Source: Mesorhizobium carmichaelinearum (GTDB lineage: Bacteria > Pseudomonadota > Alphaproteobacteria > Rhizobiales > Rhizobiaceae). From it: 64,000 nt of DNA. Positions 1 to 8,740 of this stretch are shown piece after piece. Every line of letters begins with the position of its first letter. Positions within the stretch are counted from its first letter, which is position 1. The notes beneath the pieces are model-generated. The model searched no databases. It was not told the origin of the DNA and worked only from the letters and a program-made list of their open reading frames with translations. Location: assembly GCF_900199455.1 (NCBI RefSeq), contig NZ_FZQR01000009.1, positions 124,001 through 188,000 on the forward strand, read 5' to 3'. The position numbers were made by a program, and so were the translations under genes.

Positions 1-808
1 TGCCGCGCAGGATGGTGATCGCCGGATGGTTGCGGTGCCGGCCGCCATAGAGCAGGCGGATGTCCCAGATCAGCTTCAGCTTGCCTGCCGCGCGCAGGAT
101 GACGATGTCGAACTGCCCGTCGGTCAGTTCGGCGTCGGGCGCGATCATCATGCCGCCGCCGAAGAATTTGCCGTTGGCCACCGCCACCAGCGCCATGCGC
201 GCCTCGACCGGCGTGCCATCATCGACGGTGATCCGCACATCCTGGAAGCGGTAGCGGATGAACTCGACCACGGTGCGCCACAGGAACAGTGCCTTGGCCG
301 ACATCTTGCCCTTGCGCTTGTCGGCATTGACCGCGCGGTCCGTTGCCCCTGAGAGGCCAAGGCTGGCAATGTTGATGAAGTGGCGGCTGGCCAGCGCGCC
401 ATGGTCGTCAATGTAACAGATGCGGCCGGCATCAACCTTGCGCCCCTTCGCCTCGGCGATCCGCTTCAAGGTCGCGTCCACCGCCTTCGGCAGGCCGAGC
501 CCGCGCGCGAAATCGATGCCGGTGCCGCACGGCAGCAGGCCAAGTTCGGTCGTCTTGCCGCTCTCTTCGGACGCCTGCAGCAGCCCGTCGGCCACCTCGC
601 TCGCCGTGCCGTCGCCACCGGCGGCGATCACCAGGTCAAAGCCGGTGGCGGCGAGGTCGATGGCCAACCGTTCGGCGTCGCCCTCGGCCTGCGTTTCGCG
701 CAACTCAAAATCACCGAAGTGCTTCTTCAGCGAGGCGCTGACCTCAGGCCAATGCCGTTTCAGCCGGCCGCCGCCGGCTATCGGATTGAGAACCACCCCG
801 ACTTTCAA
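1..808 (-). CDS. Diacylglycerol kinase family lipid kinase (C-terminus beyond window)
   Basis: Reads on the minus strand from a TTG start at 808 and runs off the left edge after 268 codons, so the C-terminus is missing. The start follows a GGGGAGGG ribosome site about 7 bases upstream. The N-terminus KVGVVLNPIAGGG and the GGDGTASEV block around residue 65 are the nucleotide-binding signature of the DAGK/YegS catalytic fold, and LLPCGTGIDFARGLGLP is the next conserved block of the family. Enzymes of this kind phosphorylate diacylglycerol or related lipids at the membrane. The visible end reads YGGRHRNHPAITILRG, typical of the C-terminal domain. Exact lipid substrate cannot be told from sequence. 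Confidence 0.88.
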   Translation of the reverse strand, partial: MKVGVVLNPIAGGGRLKRHWPEVSASLKKHFGDFELRETQAEGDAERLAIDLAATGFDLVIAAGGDGTASEVADGLLQASEESGKTTELGLLPCGTGIDFARGLGLPKAVDATLKRIAEAKGRKVDAGRICYIDDHGALASRHFINIASLGLSGATDRAVNADKRKGKMSAKALFLWRTVVEFIRYRFQDVRITVDDGTPVEARMALVAVANGKFFGGGMMIAPDAELTDGQFDIVILRAAGKLKLIWDIRLLYGGRHRNHPAITILRG

Positions 809-1550
809 AACGCACCCTCCCCGGCGCCGGACATACACGCCCGATCGTTTGCCGGCATTGAAGCCCGCGCCAGCCAGCGGAGCAAGGGCCACTGTCGGTC
901 GGAGCACCAAAAAGCGGGGGCAGGCTGTCTAAGGCAGCCGGCGTCGAAATTCCGGGGTTCTTCGCAAACGGTCCCCGATAATCCCGCTATCCACAGGCCC
1001 AGGGCCATTCCCCAAGACCCTTACCCGGCGTACGTTAAACCCATCTCAGGCGGCCACTGATCGCCCAGCCGAAAGGCGAAAGTGAAAGGCGGATTTCCTG
1101 AGGCCCGTACGGCCCGAAGCGAGAACAGGCTTGCCTGTTTCGAGGGACGGAAGCCGAGAGCTACGGGGCCGCGGAAAGCGTGCCAACGCCGACGGCGGAC
1201 CGATGCTGCCATGAAGGACGGCAAAAACCTTCGATGGCCGCAGGGCAAAGCCCGCAAGGGTGGAGACCGGCGAGGTTCTGAACGGACGCTGCTCTCGGGT
1301 AGCGGACTGGCAGGACCGTCAAAATCAAGGCCGGCATGGCGCGACGACTTTACGGAAGTTGCTGCCGCGACCGTGTCCTGATCTGACAGGGAGGCGCTGG
1401 GAGAAATCCCGGCGCCGACTGTCTTTTGGCCCTCCCGATGTCCTTTGCCGGCGATCTTGCGGGCGCCGCTTCACCGCGCGCTAAAATCGGTTAGTATCCC
1501 AGCGTCGTCAGAGTCCGTTTGCGAATGGGCTCGTAGAAGGGGGATACTTC
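809..1550. other. Intergenic region without a supported gene
   Basis: This is 742 bases between the divergently placed lipid kinase and the next gene. Short open frames exist but none has a ribosome site together with a protein-like composition. The stretch 1085-1480 is unusually rich in short inverted repeats, for example AACAGG/CCTGTT at about 1122-1137, and could encode a structured RNA. I could not match it to RNase P, tmRNA, SRP or 6S RNA signatures. A GGGGG ribosome site for the next gene lies just before 1551. Confidence 0.5.
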
Positions 1551-1985
1551 ATGACGCTGATCCAGAAGCTTGCGGTTGCCTATGCTTTCCTGTTCTTCGG
1601 CGTCGTCGCCATCGGTTACATACCGGCGTTCAACGATGCCAACGGCAATCTGTTCGGTCTGTTCTCATTGCAGTGGTATGACGACCTGCTGCACGCTTTC
1701 TCCGGCGTCTGGGCGCTGGTCGCCGCCTTCATCTCGCACCGCCTGGCGGTTTTCTATTTCAAGCTGTTCGGCTCGATCTATCTGTTCGACGGCGTGCTCG
1801 GGCTGATCACCGGCTCCGGCTGCCTCGATGCCGGCATCTTCATCAACGGCTTCCGCTCCCTCAACGACATCGAGTTCCCCGCCCGCTTCTTCGCCAACCT
1901 GCCGCACCTCGTCATCGGCGGCTTCGCCGTCTATGTCGGCTTCTGGCTGTCAAAGCGCATACACGACCACTTCGCCACGGCCTGA
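1551..1985 (+). CDS. Small membrane protein of unknown function
   Basis: A 144-residue protein with about four hydrophobic segments (roughly residues 7-27, 45-63, 67-87 and 113-133), so it is very likely an inner-membrane protein. The ATG at 1551 has an AAGGGGGA ribosome site. Conserved-looking features are QWYDDLLHAFSG after the first segment and SLNDIEFPARFFANLPH before the last, with polar and charged residues suited to a helix boundary. The next gene starts 6 bases downstream, so the two are probably one transcript. I do not recognise a named family and assign no function. Confidence 0.75.
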   Translation: MTLIQKLAVAYAFLFFGVVAIGYIPAFNDANGNLFGLFSLQWYDDLLHAFSGVWALVAAFISHRLAVFYFKLFGSIYLFDGVLGLITGSGCLDAGIFINGFRSLNDIEFPARFFANLPHLVIGGFAVYVGFWLSKRIHDHFATA

Positions 1986-1991
1986 CCGGCC

Positions 1992-3122
1992 ATGTTCCTG
2001 TTCCGCTGGCTGAAGCGCCTCATCAAGACGATCGTCTGGCTGATCGTCATCATCATCCTCATCCCGGTCGTCGGGTTGAGCTACGGCTTCCTGACCACCC
2101 CGTCGCTCGACAAGACGCCGCTGCCCGGCATCGCCGATGGCGCGCCGCCCAAGGCGCTGGCCGACAAGGTCCGCGCCGAAATCCCCGGCTACCAAAGGCC
2201 CGAGGAATCGACCTTCCTCACCTACCCCGAATGGGCGATCGTCTACGCAGCGCGCGAATATGCCGGCTTCGTCGCCAAGGACGAGCCGAGCGGCTTTCCC
2301 TATTGGTCCTATGTCGGCCGCTTCTGGCAGGATTACGCAACGGTGATCCGCGCCAGCTCCCCCTACAAGTTCAACTATGCCAACCACCAGATGCTGGTCA
2401 TCATCGGCACCAGCCACTCGATCGAGCACATATTGCAATGGACCTATGAGAACACGGTCGGCCGCATCACCGAGGCGACATCGGCCAAGCGCACCGCCGC
2501 CGACATCTACCAGGCCAAGGTGGCGGCCGACTACGCAGGCTTTCTCGACCAGGTGCCGTGGTACCAGTTCCCCTATGCCGAGAAACGCGCCGGCCTGTTT
2601 GCCGTGCAGCCGGCCCCGGGTGACAGCTCCGTCCGCACCAGCGAACGCAAGCTCGCCTTCGGTCTCGCCGATACCATCAAGCAGGGCTATGCCGGCCTGA
2701 TCAAGAAGGCGCTCGCCGCCACCTCCGACCCGGCCTTCCTCGATATCCATGTCTGGGCCAAGGGTCCGGTCGGCGAAGCCACCCGCAACGAGCCCGACAC
2801 CTTGCTGGAACGCGATTACGGCGCCGATGGCACCATCTTCGTCACCAAGCGCTATCAGGTGTTCACCGACATGATCCCGCGGCTGATCGACAAGGGCGTC
2901 TCCTTCGTCGAGATCGGCGGCAATGACGAGATCATGGTCACGGTGCTCTCGACCGACGCGATCACCGTTCCCGAAGGCATGCACATCTTGTTCAGCTATC
3001 CGCTGCCGGCGGACACCTCGACGCGCCGCACCGGCATGGTCGTTGCCGTGCGCAAGCTGCATCTGGTGCTGCCGTCGCTGATGAAAGCAGGCGCAAAACT
3101 CGAACACGTCTACGATTATTGA
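1992..3122 (+). CDS. Membrane-anchored protein of unknown function
   Basis: A 376-residue protein with one strong N-terminal transmembrane helix (about residues 14-34, very rich in isoleucine and valine) preceded by basic residues. The large C-terminal part therefore most likely faces the periplasm. It contains many aromatic residues (TYPEWAIVYAAREYAGF, YWSYVGRFWQDY) and a histidine-rich stretch NYANHQMLVIIGTSHSIEHI near residue 130, which could be buried or metal-binding, though this is inference. It lies 6 bases after the preceding membrane-protein gene, suggesting co-expression. No family was recognised. Confidence 0.75.
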   Translation: MFLFRWLKRLIKTIVWLIVIIILIPVVGLSYGFLTTPSLDKTPLPGIADGAPPKALADKVRAEIPGYQRPEESTFLTYPEWAIVYAAREYAGFVAKDEPSGFPYWSYVGRFWQDYATVIRASSPYKFNYANHQMLVIIGTSHSIEHILQWTYENTVGRITEATSAKRTAADIYQAKVAADYAGFLDQVPWYQFPYAEKRAGLFAVQPAPGDSSVRTSERKLAFGLADTIKQGYAGLIKKALAATSDPAFLDIHVWAKGPVGEATRNEPDTLLERDYGADGTIFVTKRYQVFTDMIPRLIDKGVSFVEIGGNDEIMVTVLSTDAITVPEGMHILFSYPLPADTSTRRTGMVVAVRKLHLVLPSLMKAGAKLEHVYDY

Positions 3123-3285
3123 TGCCTTTCGGCCACGCCCAGCCAGGATCAGGCGTGCCGCCATGCTCATTCCACAATCGCGGCCAAATCCCGCCTTGTT
3201 CGCGCGCGATGGAATGGTGCATGTTGCCTGAAGGGCGACATGCACCTGAATGGGCTGCCGGGGGGCATCTCGAAGGGACAAGACC

Positions 3286-3807
3286 GTGATCAAGACCGCC
3301 CTTGTCGCCATGACCATTGTCGGCTGCGACTGTGACGCCAAGCTGTGCGAATATATCGGCGAGACGCCGGCCAAGTGGTCGACCATCGCCGAGTGCGAAG
3401 CCGCGATGAAGAGCCAGATCCTGCATCAGCGCAATTTCAACTATCCGCTGGTCTCCGGCATCTGCCGCACCAAAGGCTCGGCGTCCTCCTCGCAGCTGGC
3501 CGCCACCGCGTCCCGCCCGGAACTGAAGCCCGCTAGCAGGATTGTGCGGACGCAAAGCCCGCTGCCGCCGGAACTGAGCCATCGGCCGAGCGTCCCGGTC
3601 GGCACGCCGACGACGGCCGTGGAAGCGGACGCCGCCCGGCCCGTCGCCTATGAACAGGTGGTCGATGGCGGAACCGGCGTGCTCTACCGCACCAAGAACG
3701 GCTATGCCGTGGTCAAGACCGATCTCGGCCGCGCCGCTTCCGCGACCGCCGACGCGGCAAAGCGTTCGGTGAACTGGCTGGCTGGCCTGGTGCCGACGGG
3801 GCTGTAG
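3286..3807 (+). CDS. Short exported cysteine-containing protein, unknown function
   Basis: A 173-residue protein read from GTG at 3286. This start was preferred over the in-frame ATG at 3250 because GAAGGGAC lies at ribosome-site distance and the product then begins with a short hydrophobic leader. The leader ends in IVGCDCD; the first cysteine could be a lipidation site, but the flanking residues are not an ideal lipobox. Further cysteines (LCEY, ECEAAM, GICR) suggest a small disulfide-stabilised domain in residues 10-65, followed by a proline-rich, low-complexity linker. The 3' end converges on the next gene with only four bases between them. Confidence 0.65.
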   Translation: MIKTALVAMTIVGCDCDAKLCEYIGETPAKWSTIAECEAAMKSQILHQRNFNYPLVSGICRTKGSASSSQLAATASRPELKPASRIVRTQSPLPPELSHRPSVPVGTPTTAVEADAARPVAYEQVVDGGTGVLYRTKNGYAVVKTDLGRAASATADAAKRSVNWLAGLVPTGL

Positions 3808-3811
3808 CTCC

Positions 3812-4435
3812 CTACATCTTGACCTTCAGCTTCTCCCAGAACTTGTCGATCAGCGGCTGTTCGGTGGCCAGGTCCCCGCTGCCGACGCGCGTGATGAACA
3901 ACAGCCCCTGATCGGCAAGGCCGTAGCCGACGATCTCGAAATACGCGGTCTCGGTGCGCGTCTTCACCTCGGCGCGGATGCCGGTCAGTTCCTTGCCGTC
4001 GGCGAGCTTGCGCGTCGTCGGCTGCTGCGTCAGTTCGGCGCCGGCTTGCACCGATTCCCTGGTCATCTCCTGCAGCATCAGCTGGTTGAGCGACACCGGG
4101 TTCATCTTGCCGTATTCCTGCACCACGACGATCGTGCCGAGCGCCGAGGCCATCAGATATTGCGTGATGTTTTCGCCGAGATCGGTCTTGGTCACCGAAA
4201 TGCTGCTCGGATGGACGAAGGAGAAACTGTCGCCGGAAAAGGTGGCGAAGTCGTTGCGTTGGAGCGTCACCTTGCTCTGCTTGCCGCCGGGCAGCGTCAC
4301 CGTTGTGCTCTCGCCGGGATCGATGTCGACGGCCACGCCGTCGATCGTCAGCTTGAACGCCTTGAGGTCCTCGGCTCCGGCCGGTCCAGCGCACAGCGCG
4401 ATGAGTGTGAGGGCTGCCGCCGATACCATCCGCAT
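3812..4435 (-). CDS. Secreted protein of unknown function
   Basis: A 207-residue protein with a clear Sec signal peptide (MRMVSAAALTLIALCAGPAGA, cleavage near residue 21). The mature part is rich in beta-strand-like alternation, including a stretch with GESTTVTLPGG and VTLQRNDFATFSGD, and has no cysteine pair or catalytic motif I recognise. The ATG has an AGGAGAAC ribosome site. It lies 14 bases downstream of the FAD oxidase gene on the same strand, so it is probably the second gene of that operon. Function not assigned. Confidence 0.75.
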   Translation of the reverse strand: MRMVSAAALTLIALCAGPAGAEDLKAFKLTIDGVAVDIDPGESTTVTLPGGKQSKVTLQRNDFATFSGDSFSFVHPSSISVTKTDLGENITQYLMASALGTIVVVQEYGKMNPVSLNQLMLQEMTRESVQAGAELTQQPTTRKLADGKELTGIRAEVKTRTETAYFEIVGYGLADQGLLFITRVGSGDLATEQPLIDKFWEKLKVKM

Positions 4436-4449
4436 TGACTGTTCTCCTG

Positions 4450-6072
4450 CTACGCAACCCCGCTCAGTGCCTTGATGGCACGGTAGAAGGTCGAGGAAAA
4501 CAGTTCCGTCGGGTCAAATTGTCGTTTCGCCGCCAGGAAAGCCGGGAGCTCCGGATAGGAGCCCAGCAACTCCTTCGCCGTGTAATGCAGTTGGTAGGGC
4601 AGGAAGAACCGCCCGCCATGCTTGATCGTCACGTCGATCAGCGCCCGCGTCAGCGTCCGCATCCTGGCATTGCCCTCGGCATCGGCCGGCTGGTTGATGT
4701 AGAGCACCAGCGAATAGGCCGGCTCCGGCGCGTAGGTCAGCGCCACATCCTCCTTGTGGACGATGCGCACCGAGGCGTTGAGCACCGGCAGGGACTGGTT
4801 GCGCAGGATCTCGCGCGCTTCGGTGATGAATGGATTATACGCAGCCCGTGGAATAAAATATTCGTGCAGTATGTCGGTCTCGTCCATCATGTCGTTGAAC
4901 AGATACGGCACCGAATCGTGCATCGGGTTGTTGCGGGTGACGAGGCAGGCTTCACCCTGGGCCATCGCCGTCGTGCGCGCCACCGTGCAGTTCTCGAATT
5001 TCGGCTCCAGCGTCTTTTCGGTGAACCACTTCAGCTCCTGGAACAGGCTGCCCCATTTCGCCAGGTTGATGATCACCCGCTTCAGCCCGACCGAGCCCGG
5101 TTCGCCGATATCAGGCTGGTCGGCCGGCGGCTCGTCGGCCACCTTGTCGTAGCGGTAGACGATCATGTCCTCGAGGAAATTGCCCGGCGCCGTCGACAGA
5201 TGGCCGTAGAACAGGCCGATATCCTTGTTCGGCTCCAGCACCTCGGCGAAGAATTTCGGGAAATCGTCCGATTTGATGATTTCGCGCGAGGTGCGGTAGA
5301 CGGCGTTGTCGACGATATCGAGCGTCGCCTCCAGCACCACGCCGAACAGGCCATAGCCGCCGACGACATGGCGAAACAGCTCGCTGTTCTCGGTTGGCGA
5401 GCAGGTCGTCACCGACCCGTCGGCCAGCATCACCCGCATCGAGCGGATCGAGCCGGCAACCGAGCCCGCCTGATGGTCCATGCCATGCGCATTGACCGAC
5501 AGCGAGCCGCCGACCGAAAAAATGTCGGTCGACTGCATCGCCTTCACCGCGAAACGCGGATGCAGCAGGTTCTGGATGTCGTGCCAGCGCGCGCCGGGCT
5601 GCAGCGTCATGGTCTTGGCCGCCGCATCGACGCTGACCTTGTTGAATTTCTTGAGGTCGAGCACCAGCGCGTTGTCGTCGAAGGCATGGCCGCCCATCGA
5701 ATGGCGGATGGTGGCCAGCGACACTTTCAACCCGTTGGCGCGGGCGAAGGCCAGCGCCTTGGCGATATGGTCCTCCTCGCTGATCTCGACGACGCCATAG
5801 ACCGGCGTCCGCGACAGGCCGCTGGCATCGTTGATGTCGCCGCCTTTGGCCGACCAGGGCAGCGAAGGATCGAAGGCCGGCGGATTGGCGATCGGCTTCA
5901 GCGGCAGGGCAATGCCATCGATATCGGCGATGCGTCCGGCATTTTTCGGCCCCGAGGGCCCGCGTGCCAGCCGTGCCATGGTGGTTCCGCCCCACAGCAC
6001 CGCGCCGCCGACGACAGCCACACCGAGCACCAGCCGGCGCGACAGGCGGAACCCGTTCTGTTCGTCAGCCAT
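4450..6072 (-). CDS. FAD-binding oxidoreductase, VAO/PCMH type
   Basis: A 540-residue flavoenzyme of the vanillyl-alcohol-oxidase fold. The FAD domain is seen at roughly residues 75-250: SLATIRHSMGGHAF, LDLKKFNKVSVD, MTLQPGARWHDI and GGSLSVNAHGMDHQ followed by GSIRSMRVMLADG, the standard blocks contacting the ADP and isoalloxazine parts. The N-terminus has SRRLVLGVAVVGGAVLWGG, a Tat-like or membrane-anchor segment, so the enzyme may act at or across the membrane. The substrate domain (residues 260-540) ends with DPTELFSSTFYRAI, reminiscent of sugar-1,4-lactone oxidases and decaprenylphosphoryl-ribose oxidases. The substrate is unknown. Confidence 0.85.
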   Translation of the reverse strand: MADEQNGFRLSRRLVLGVAVVGGAVLWGGTTMARLARGPSGPKNAGRIADIDGIALPLKPIANPPAFDPSLPWSAKGGDINDASGLSRTPVYGVVEISEEDHIAKALAFARANGLKVSLATIRHSMGGHAFDDNALVLDLKKFNKVSVDAAAKTMTLQPGARWHDIQNLLHPRFAVKAMQSTDIFSVGGSLSVNAHGMDHQAGSVAGSIRSMRVMLADGSVTTCSPTENSELFRHVVGGYGLFGVVLEATLDIVDNAVYRTSREIIKSDDFPKFFAEVLEPNKDIGLFYGHLSTAPGNFLEDMIVYRYDKVADEPPADQPDIGEPGSVGLKRVIINLAKWGSLFQELKWFTEKTLEPKFENCTVARTTAMAQGEACLVTRNNPMHDSVPYLFNDMMDETDILHEYFIPRAAYNPFITEAREILRNQSLPVLNASVRIVHKEDVALTYAPEPAYSLVLYINQPADAEGNARMRTLTRALIDVTIKHGGRFFLPYQLHYTAKELLGSYPELPAFLAAKRQFDPTELFSSTFYRAIKALSGVA

Positions 6073-6276
6073 GCAGATCCCCCGTTGGCCAAGGGATAGC
6101 GCGGCTCTTTGGCAAAAACCATAGGGGCGCTGCCGGGGCAGCGTTCCGCCACTTCAGTGGCCCGGCGATGAGTCAACAGGAGCATGAAAATGGCCGATCC
6201 CCGAAGGAACCGGCCAAGATTGGAGCAGGGGCTGAAAAGTCCGGTCAGCAGGTCTGCTGACGCATGACGCTCGTGT

Positions 6277-6519
6277 CTACGAAGCCTTCTTGATCGACGT
6301 CACCATGCCGGTCTTGTCATCGACGGTCACCGCCACCTTGGCGCCGACCTTCAGTTTGCCGATCTTCGCTTCCGGCGACAGCTGGTAGATCTTGCCGTCG
6401 TCGAGCGTGATCGACTTGGTCGTCGGATCGACCGCCTGGATGGTGCCCTGAACGGACGCGGCATAGGCCGTACCGAGGAAGGCGAGCAGAGCGGCGGTGG
6501 TTAAGAGGGTTCTTTTCAT
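6277..6519 (-). CDS. DUF1344 small exported protein
   Basis: An 80-residue protein with signal peptide MKRTLLTTAALLAFLGTAYA and a mature domain (SVQGTIQAVDPTTKSITLDDG, then GKLKVGAKVAVTVDD) that matches the DUF1344 pattern, a small beta-rich domain found in rhizobial periplasmic proteins. The ATG at 6519 follows GGAG at a spacing of eight bases; a longer in-frame extension upstream was rejected because it lacks a ribosome site and would bury the signal peptide. No biochemical role is known to me. Confidence 0.8.
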   Translation of the reverse strand: MKRTLLTTAALLAFLGTAYAASVQGTIQAVDPTTKSITLDDGKIYQLSPEAKIGKLKVGAKVAVTVDDKTGMVTSIKKAS

Positions 6520-6960
6520 CGGATGTACTCCGTGCTGTTTCGGTTTTCCGGGCCGTCGCCTTGGGTAACGACGGCACCGAACGAGCCGACACTGGGCCGG
6601 AAAGCCTGCTAGCCGCAAATCACGTTGAGTGAATTTTCGCAAAGGAAATCATAGGCTTAATTCTGACACATTGCTTGCGGCTGAAGCGATTTCCAGCCGT
6701 ATTGTTTGCCTCGGCGCGCGCCGTTCGTCCACGAAAAGAATCGTTTAGCCGATTGCGGCAGGCGGCTCGCGGCCACCACGCAGCCGCCGTATTTTGCCCT
6801 GGCTTGCATCACGGAACAGCCTGCTGACTTTCCATCGATACAAGTTTTGTTTCATGGATTACTCAACCGCCATCTCAAAGAGGCGGATGAAACTCGCGCT
6901 ATGGTTGCAAATCCGAAACGAATGCGCAATGATTTCAACCGTCGCGACAGAAGGTCCACG
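6520..6960. other. Intergenic region between divergent genes
   Basis: This is 441 bases holding the promoters of the DUF1344 gene and of the frameshifted DUF2314 gene. An open frame continues upstream of 6961 but has no signal peptide or ribosome site. I see no RNA gene or clear repeat. Confidence 0.4.
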
Positions 6961-7454
6961 ATGAAGCTTGCAGTCCGGACCATGATGTCCCTGATGCTGG
7001 CGTTTGCTCCGGAATTGGCCGGCGCACAAGCCACGGATCCGGACGACGACAAAACGGTTATGTTCGCTAAGGACGATCCCGAGATGGCGGTAGCGATTGC
7101 GAAGGCGCGTGCCAGCTTGGATGAGTTCCTGGCCCTGACCGAAGCGCCGCCCTCGGGGACGGGCAGGTTCAAATTGAAGGTCGAGGTGCGCGATGGGGAT
7201 ATCAGCGAGCACTTCTGGGTCATCCCGTTCCGGCGCACCGAAACCGGCTTCGTCGGCATATTGGCAAACCAGCCAGAAGCAGTGCCAATGTCGTCCTCGG
7301 CCAGAACATAGAATTCACCAGGGACGATATTTCCGACTGGGGATACAGACGCGACGGGCGGCAAGTCGGCAGCTTCACCGTCTGCGTGATGTTCAAGAGA
7401 ATGTCGAAGGAAGAAGCGGACTACATGCGCGCCAAATCCGGCTACGATTGTTGA
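6961..7454 (+). pseudogene. DUF2314 (YegJ-like) protein gene with a single-base frameshift
   Basis: The first frame gives a signal peptide (MKLAVRTMMSLMLAFAPELAGA), then VMFAKDDPEMAVAIAKAR and HFWVIPF, which match the DUF2314/YegJ domain, but it stops at 7311. The rest of the domain is in another frame and continues to TGA at 7454, with GQNIEF, DISDWGY, GSFTVCVMFKRMS and AKSGYDC. Restoring one base near 7287-7289 (CCAATG read as CCAAATG) joins NQPEAVP directly to NVVLGQN and yields a full-length protein of about 164 residues. The lesion is therefore recent, or a sequencing error. The start has an AAGGTCC ribosome site. Confidence 0.8.
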
Positions 7455-7471
7455 TCGTATGCCCGGCCGGA

Positions 7472-8473
7472 CTAGCTGGCTTCGTCCTTTGCCCCGATCT
7501 TTCGCACCAATGCGGCCGTCGCCAGCATGGCGCCCATGTCGGAGATCATCGGCGCGACATGCCTGGCGTAGTCGAGCGGCACCGAAATCTCCGGCAGCTC
7601 GAAGAAATTCTTGGCCTGCGGCAACAGCAGGAACCCGTCGCCGCCATTGAGCGCGACGCGGGCCGGGTCGTCCGGCCACGTCTCGCCCAGCCATTTCAGC
7701 GCCTGCGCCAGCCGGCCCGTCACCAGCGGCCGCGCCGCCTCGACATTGTCGGTGCGGAATTCGTAGGCTGCATCAAGTTCGGGCACGCCGGATGACAGTT
7801 CCTTCATTTTGCTGGCGAACATGCCGCGGAAGAAGCCCATGACCGCATTGGTGCGCCGCGTCGCCACCAGTATCCCCGGAAACGGCTCGACGGCCTCGAA
7901 CGCGACGATGACGCCCTTGAAGGTTGTCGCCTTGGTCTTGGTCGACGCCCCATCCCAAAGGTCAGCTTCGTAGAGTTCGAACGCAAACCCGTCATAGCGT
8001 CCCGATATGATATCGTCGAAGCGGCTCATGCTGGCGCCACCGACCGTCTCGCGCGGCAACCGGTCGAAGGAATTCGGCGTCACGTCGTGCTGGTAGCGCA
8101 TATCCCCGATGAAGCCGAAGATGATCGGCATCAGCGTTTCGCGGAACGATTGCTGCAGCCGCGTCGCCGGCTTTCTGGCCCGGAAGTAGACCAGGATCGA
8201 AACGGCGAAGCCGATGATATAGAGAAACACATGCGGCGTCGAAAACCATTGCTCGTTGGGATCGGCGACCTTGTTGAACAGCCAGGCGATCAGCGCCACG
8301 GCCACCAGCACCAGCCCGACGAACAGCGGCACCCGCCAACGCACCTGCCGCACCGCCGAAGCCCGCGCCGCCTCATAGGCCTCGATGTTCTTCCGGATGC
8401 CGGCGATGACCGTCTCATCAGGCATGAAATCCGCTGCTTCCACCGCCACCCCCCGCTGCCTGACTATGCCCAT
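7472..8473 (-). CDS. DUF3137 membrane protein
   Basis: A 333-residue protein with two adjacent transmembrane helices (about residues 48-66 and 83-99) and a cytoplasmic C-terminal domain. The arrangement, plus RYQHDVTPNSFDRLP and the later block GRYDGFAFELYEADLW, fits the DUF3137 family. A second in-frame ATG at 8425 (MPDETVIAG) may be the true start, because family members usually begin close to that point. Function is unknown. The gene is followed by the pseudogene 3' end on the opposite strand. Confidence 0.75.
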   Translation of the reverse strand: MGIVRQRGVAVEAADFMPDETVIAGIRKNIEAYEAARASAVRQVRWRVPLFVGLVLVAVALIAWLFNKVADPNEQWFSTPHVFLYIIGFAVSILVYFRARKPATRLQQSFRETLMPIIFGFIGDMRYQHDVTPNSFDRLPRETVGGASMSRFDDIISGRYDGFAFELYEADLWDGASTKTKATTFKGVIVAFEAVEPFPGILVATRRTNAVMGFFRGMFASKMKELSSGVPELDAAYEFRTDNVEAARPLVTGRLAQALKWLGETWPDDPARVALNGGDGFLLLPQAKNFFELPEISVPLDYARHVAPMISDMGAMLATAALVRKIGAKDEAS

Positions 8474-8526
8474 GATAGCTGGTTTTGTGCGATGTATCGA
8501 CTGCGGTGCCTCTTCGACAGATGCCC

Positions 8527-8707
8527 GCGCCGCCCCTCATCGCCCTGCCGGGCACTTCTCCCCGTATAGTGACGGGGAGAAGGACGCCATCATCGATGGT
8601 TTCGCCGATTGCCAGCGTTGCAAGTGGAGCGCCGCAGGCGCGGCTAAACCCCTTCTCCCCGTCACTATACGGGGAGAAGGTGCCGGCAGGCGGATGAGGG
8701 GCGGCGC
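8527..8707. repeat. 181-bp palindromic intergenic element with 57-bp inverted arms
   Basis: The left arm 8527-8583 and right arm 8651-8707 are inverted copies of each other with only a few mismatches around the middle. Each arm itself contains a hairpin built from CTTCTCCCCGT and ACGGGGAGAAG. The core between the arms shows no coding. This looks like a non-autonomous, MITE-like or BIME-like element of the type scattered through Mesorhizobium genomes, lying between two genes transcribed in the same direction. Confidence 0.85.
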
Positions 8708-8740
8708 GACGCTTGTGAGATAGTCTCGTCGCTTGCAGCT

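Noticed and set aside
1082..1381. 99-codon frame in the first intergenic region
   Set aside because: No ribosome site, highly basic composition and many stems suggest non-coding DNA.
1085..1480. RNase P RNA or tmRNA candidate
   Set aside because: The conserved GAGGAAAGTCC and related RNase P blocks and the tmRNA tRNA-like ends are absent.
1950..3386. 478-codon minus-strand frame
   Set aside because: Antisense to the membrane-anchored gene at 1992, composition typical of shadow frames.
4435..6099. 554-codon plus-strand frame
   Set aside because: Antisense to the FAD oxidase; low-complexity composition and no motif.
8527..8707. Possible CRISPR repeat
   Set aside because: There are only two inverted arms, not regularly spaced direct repeats; no spacers or cas genes.
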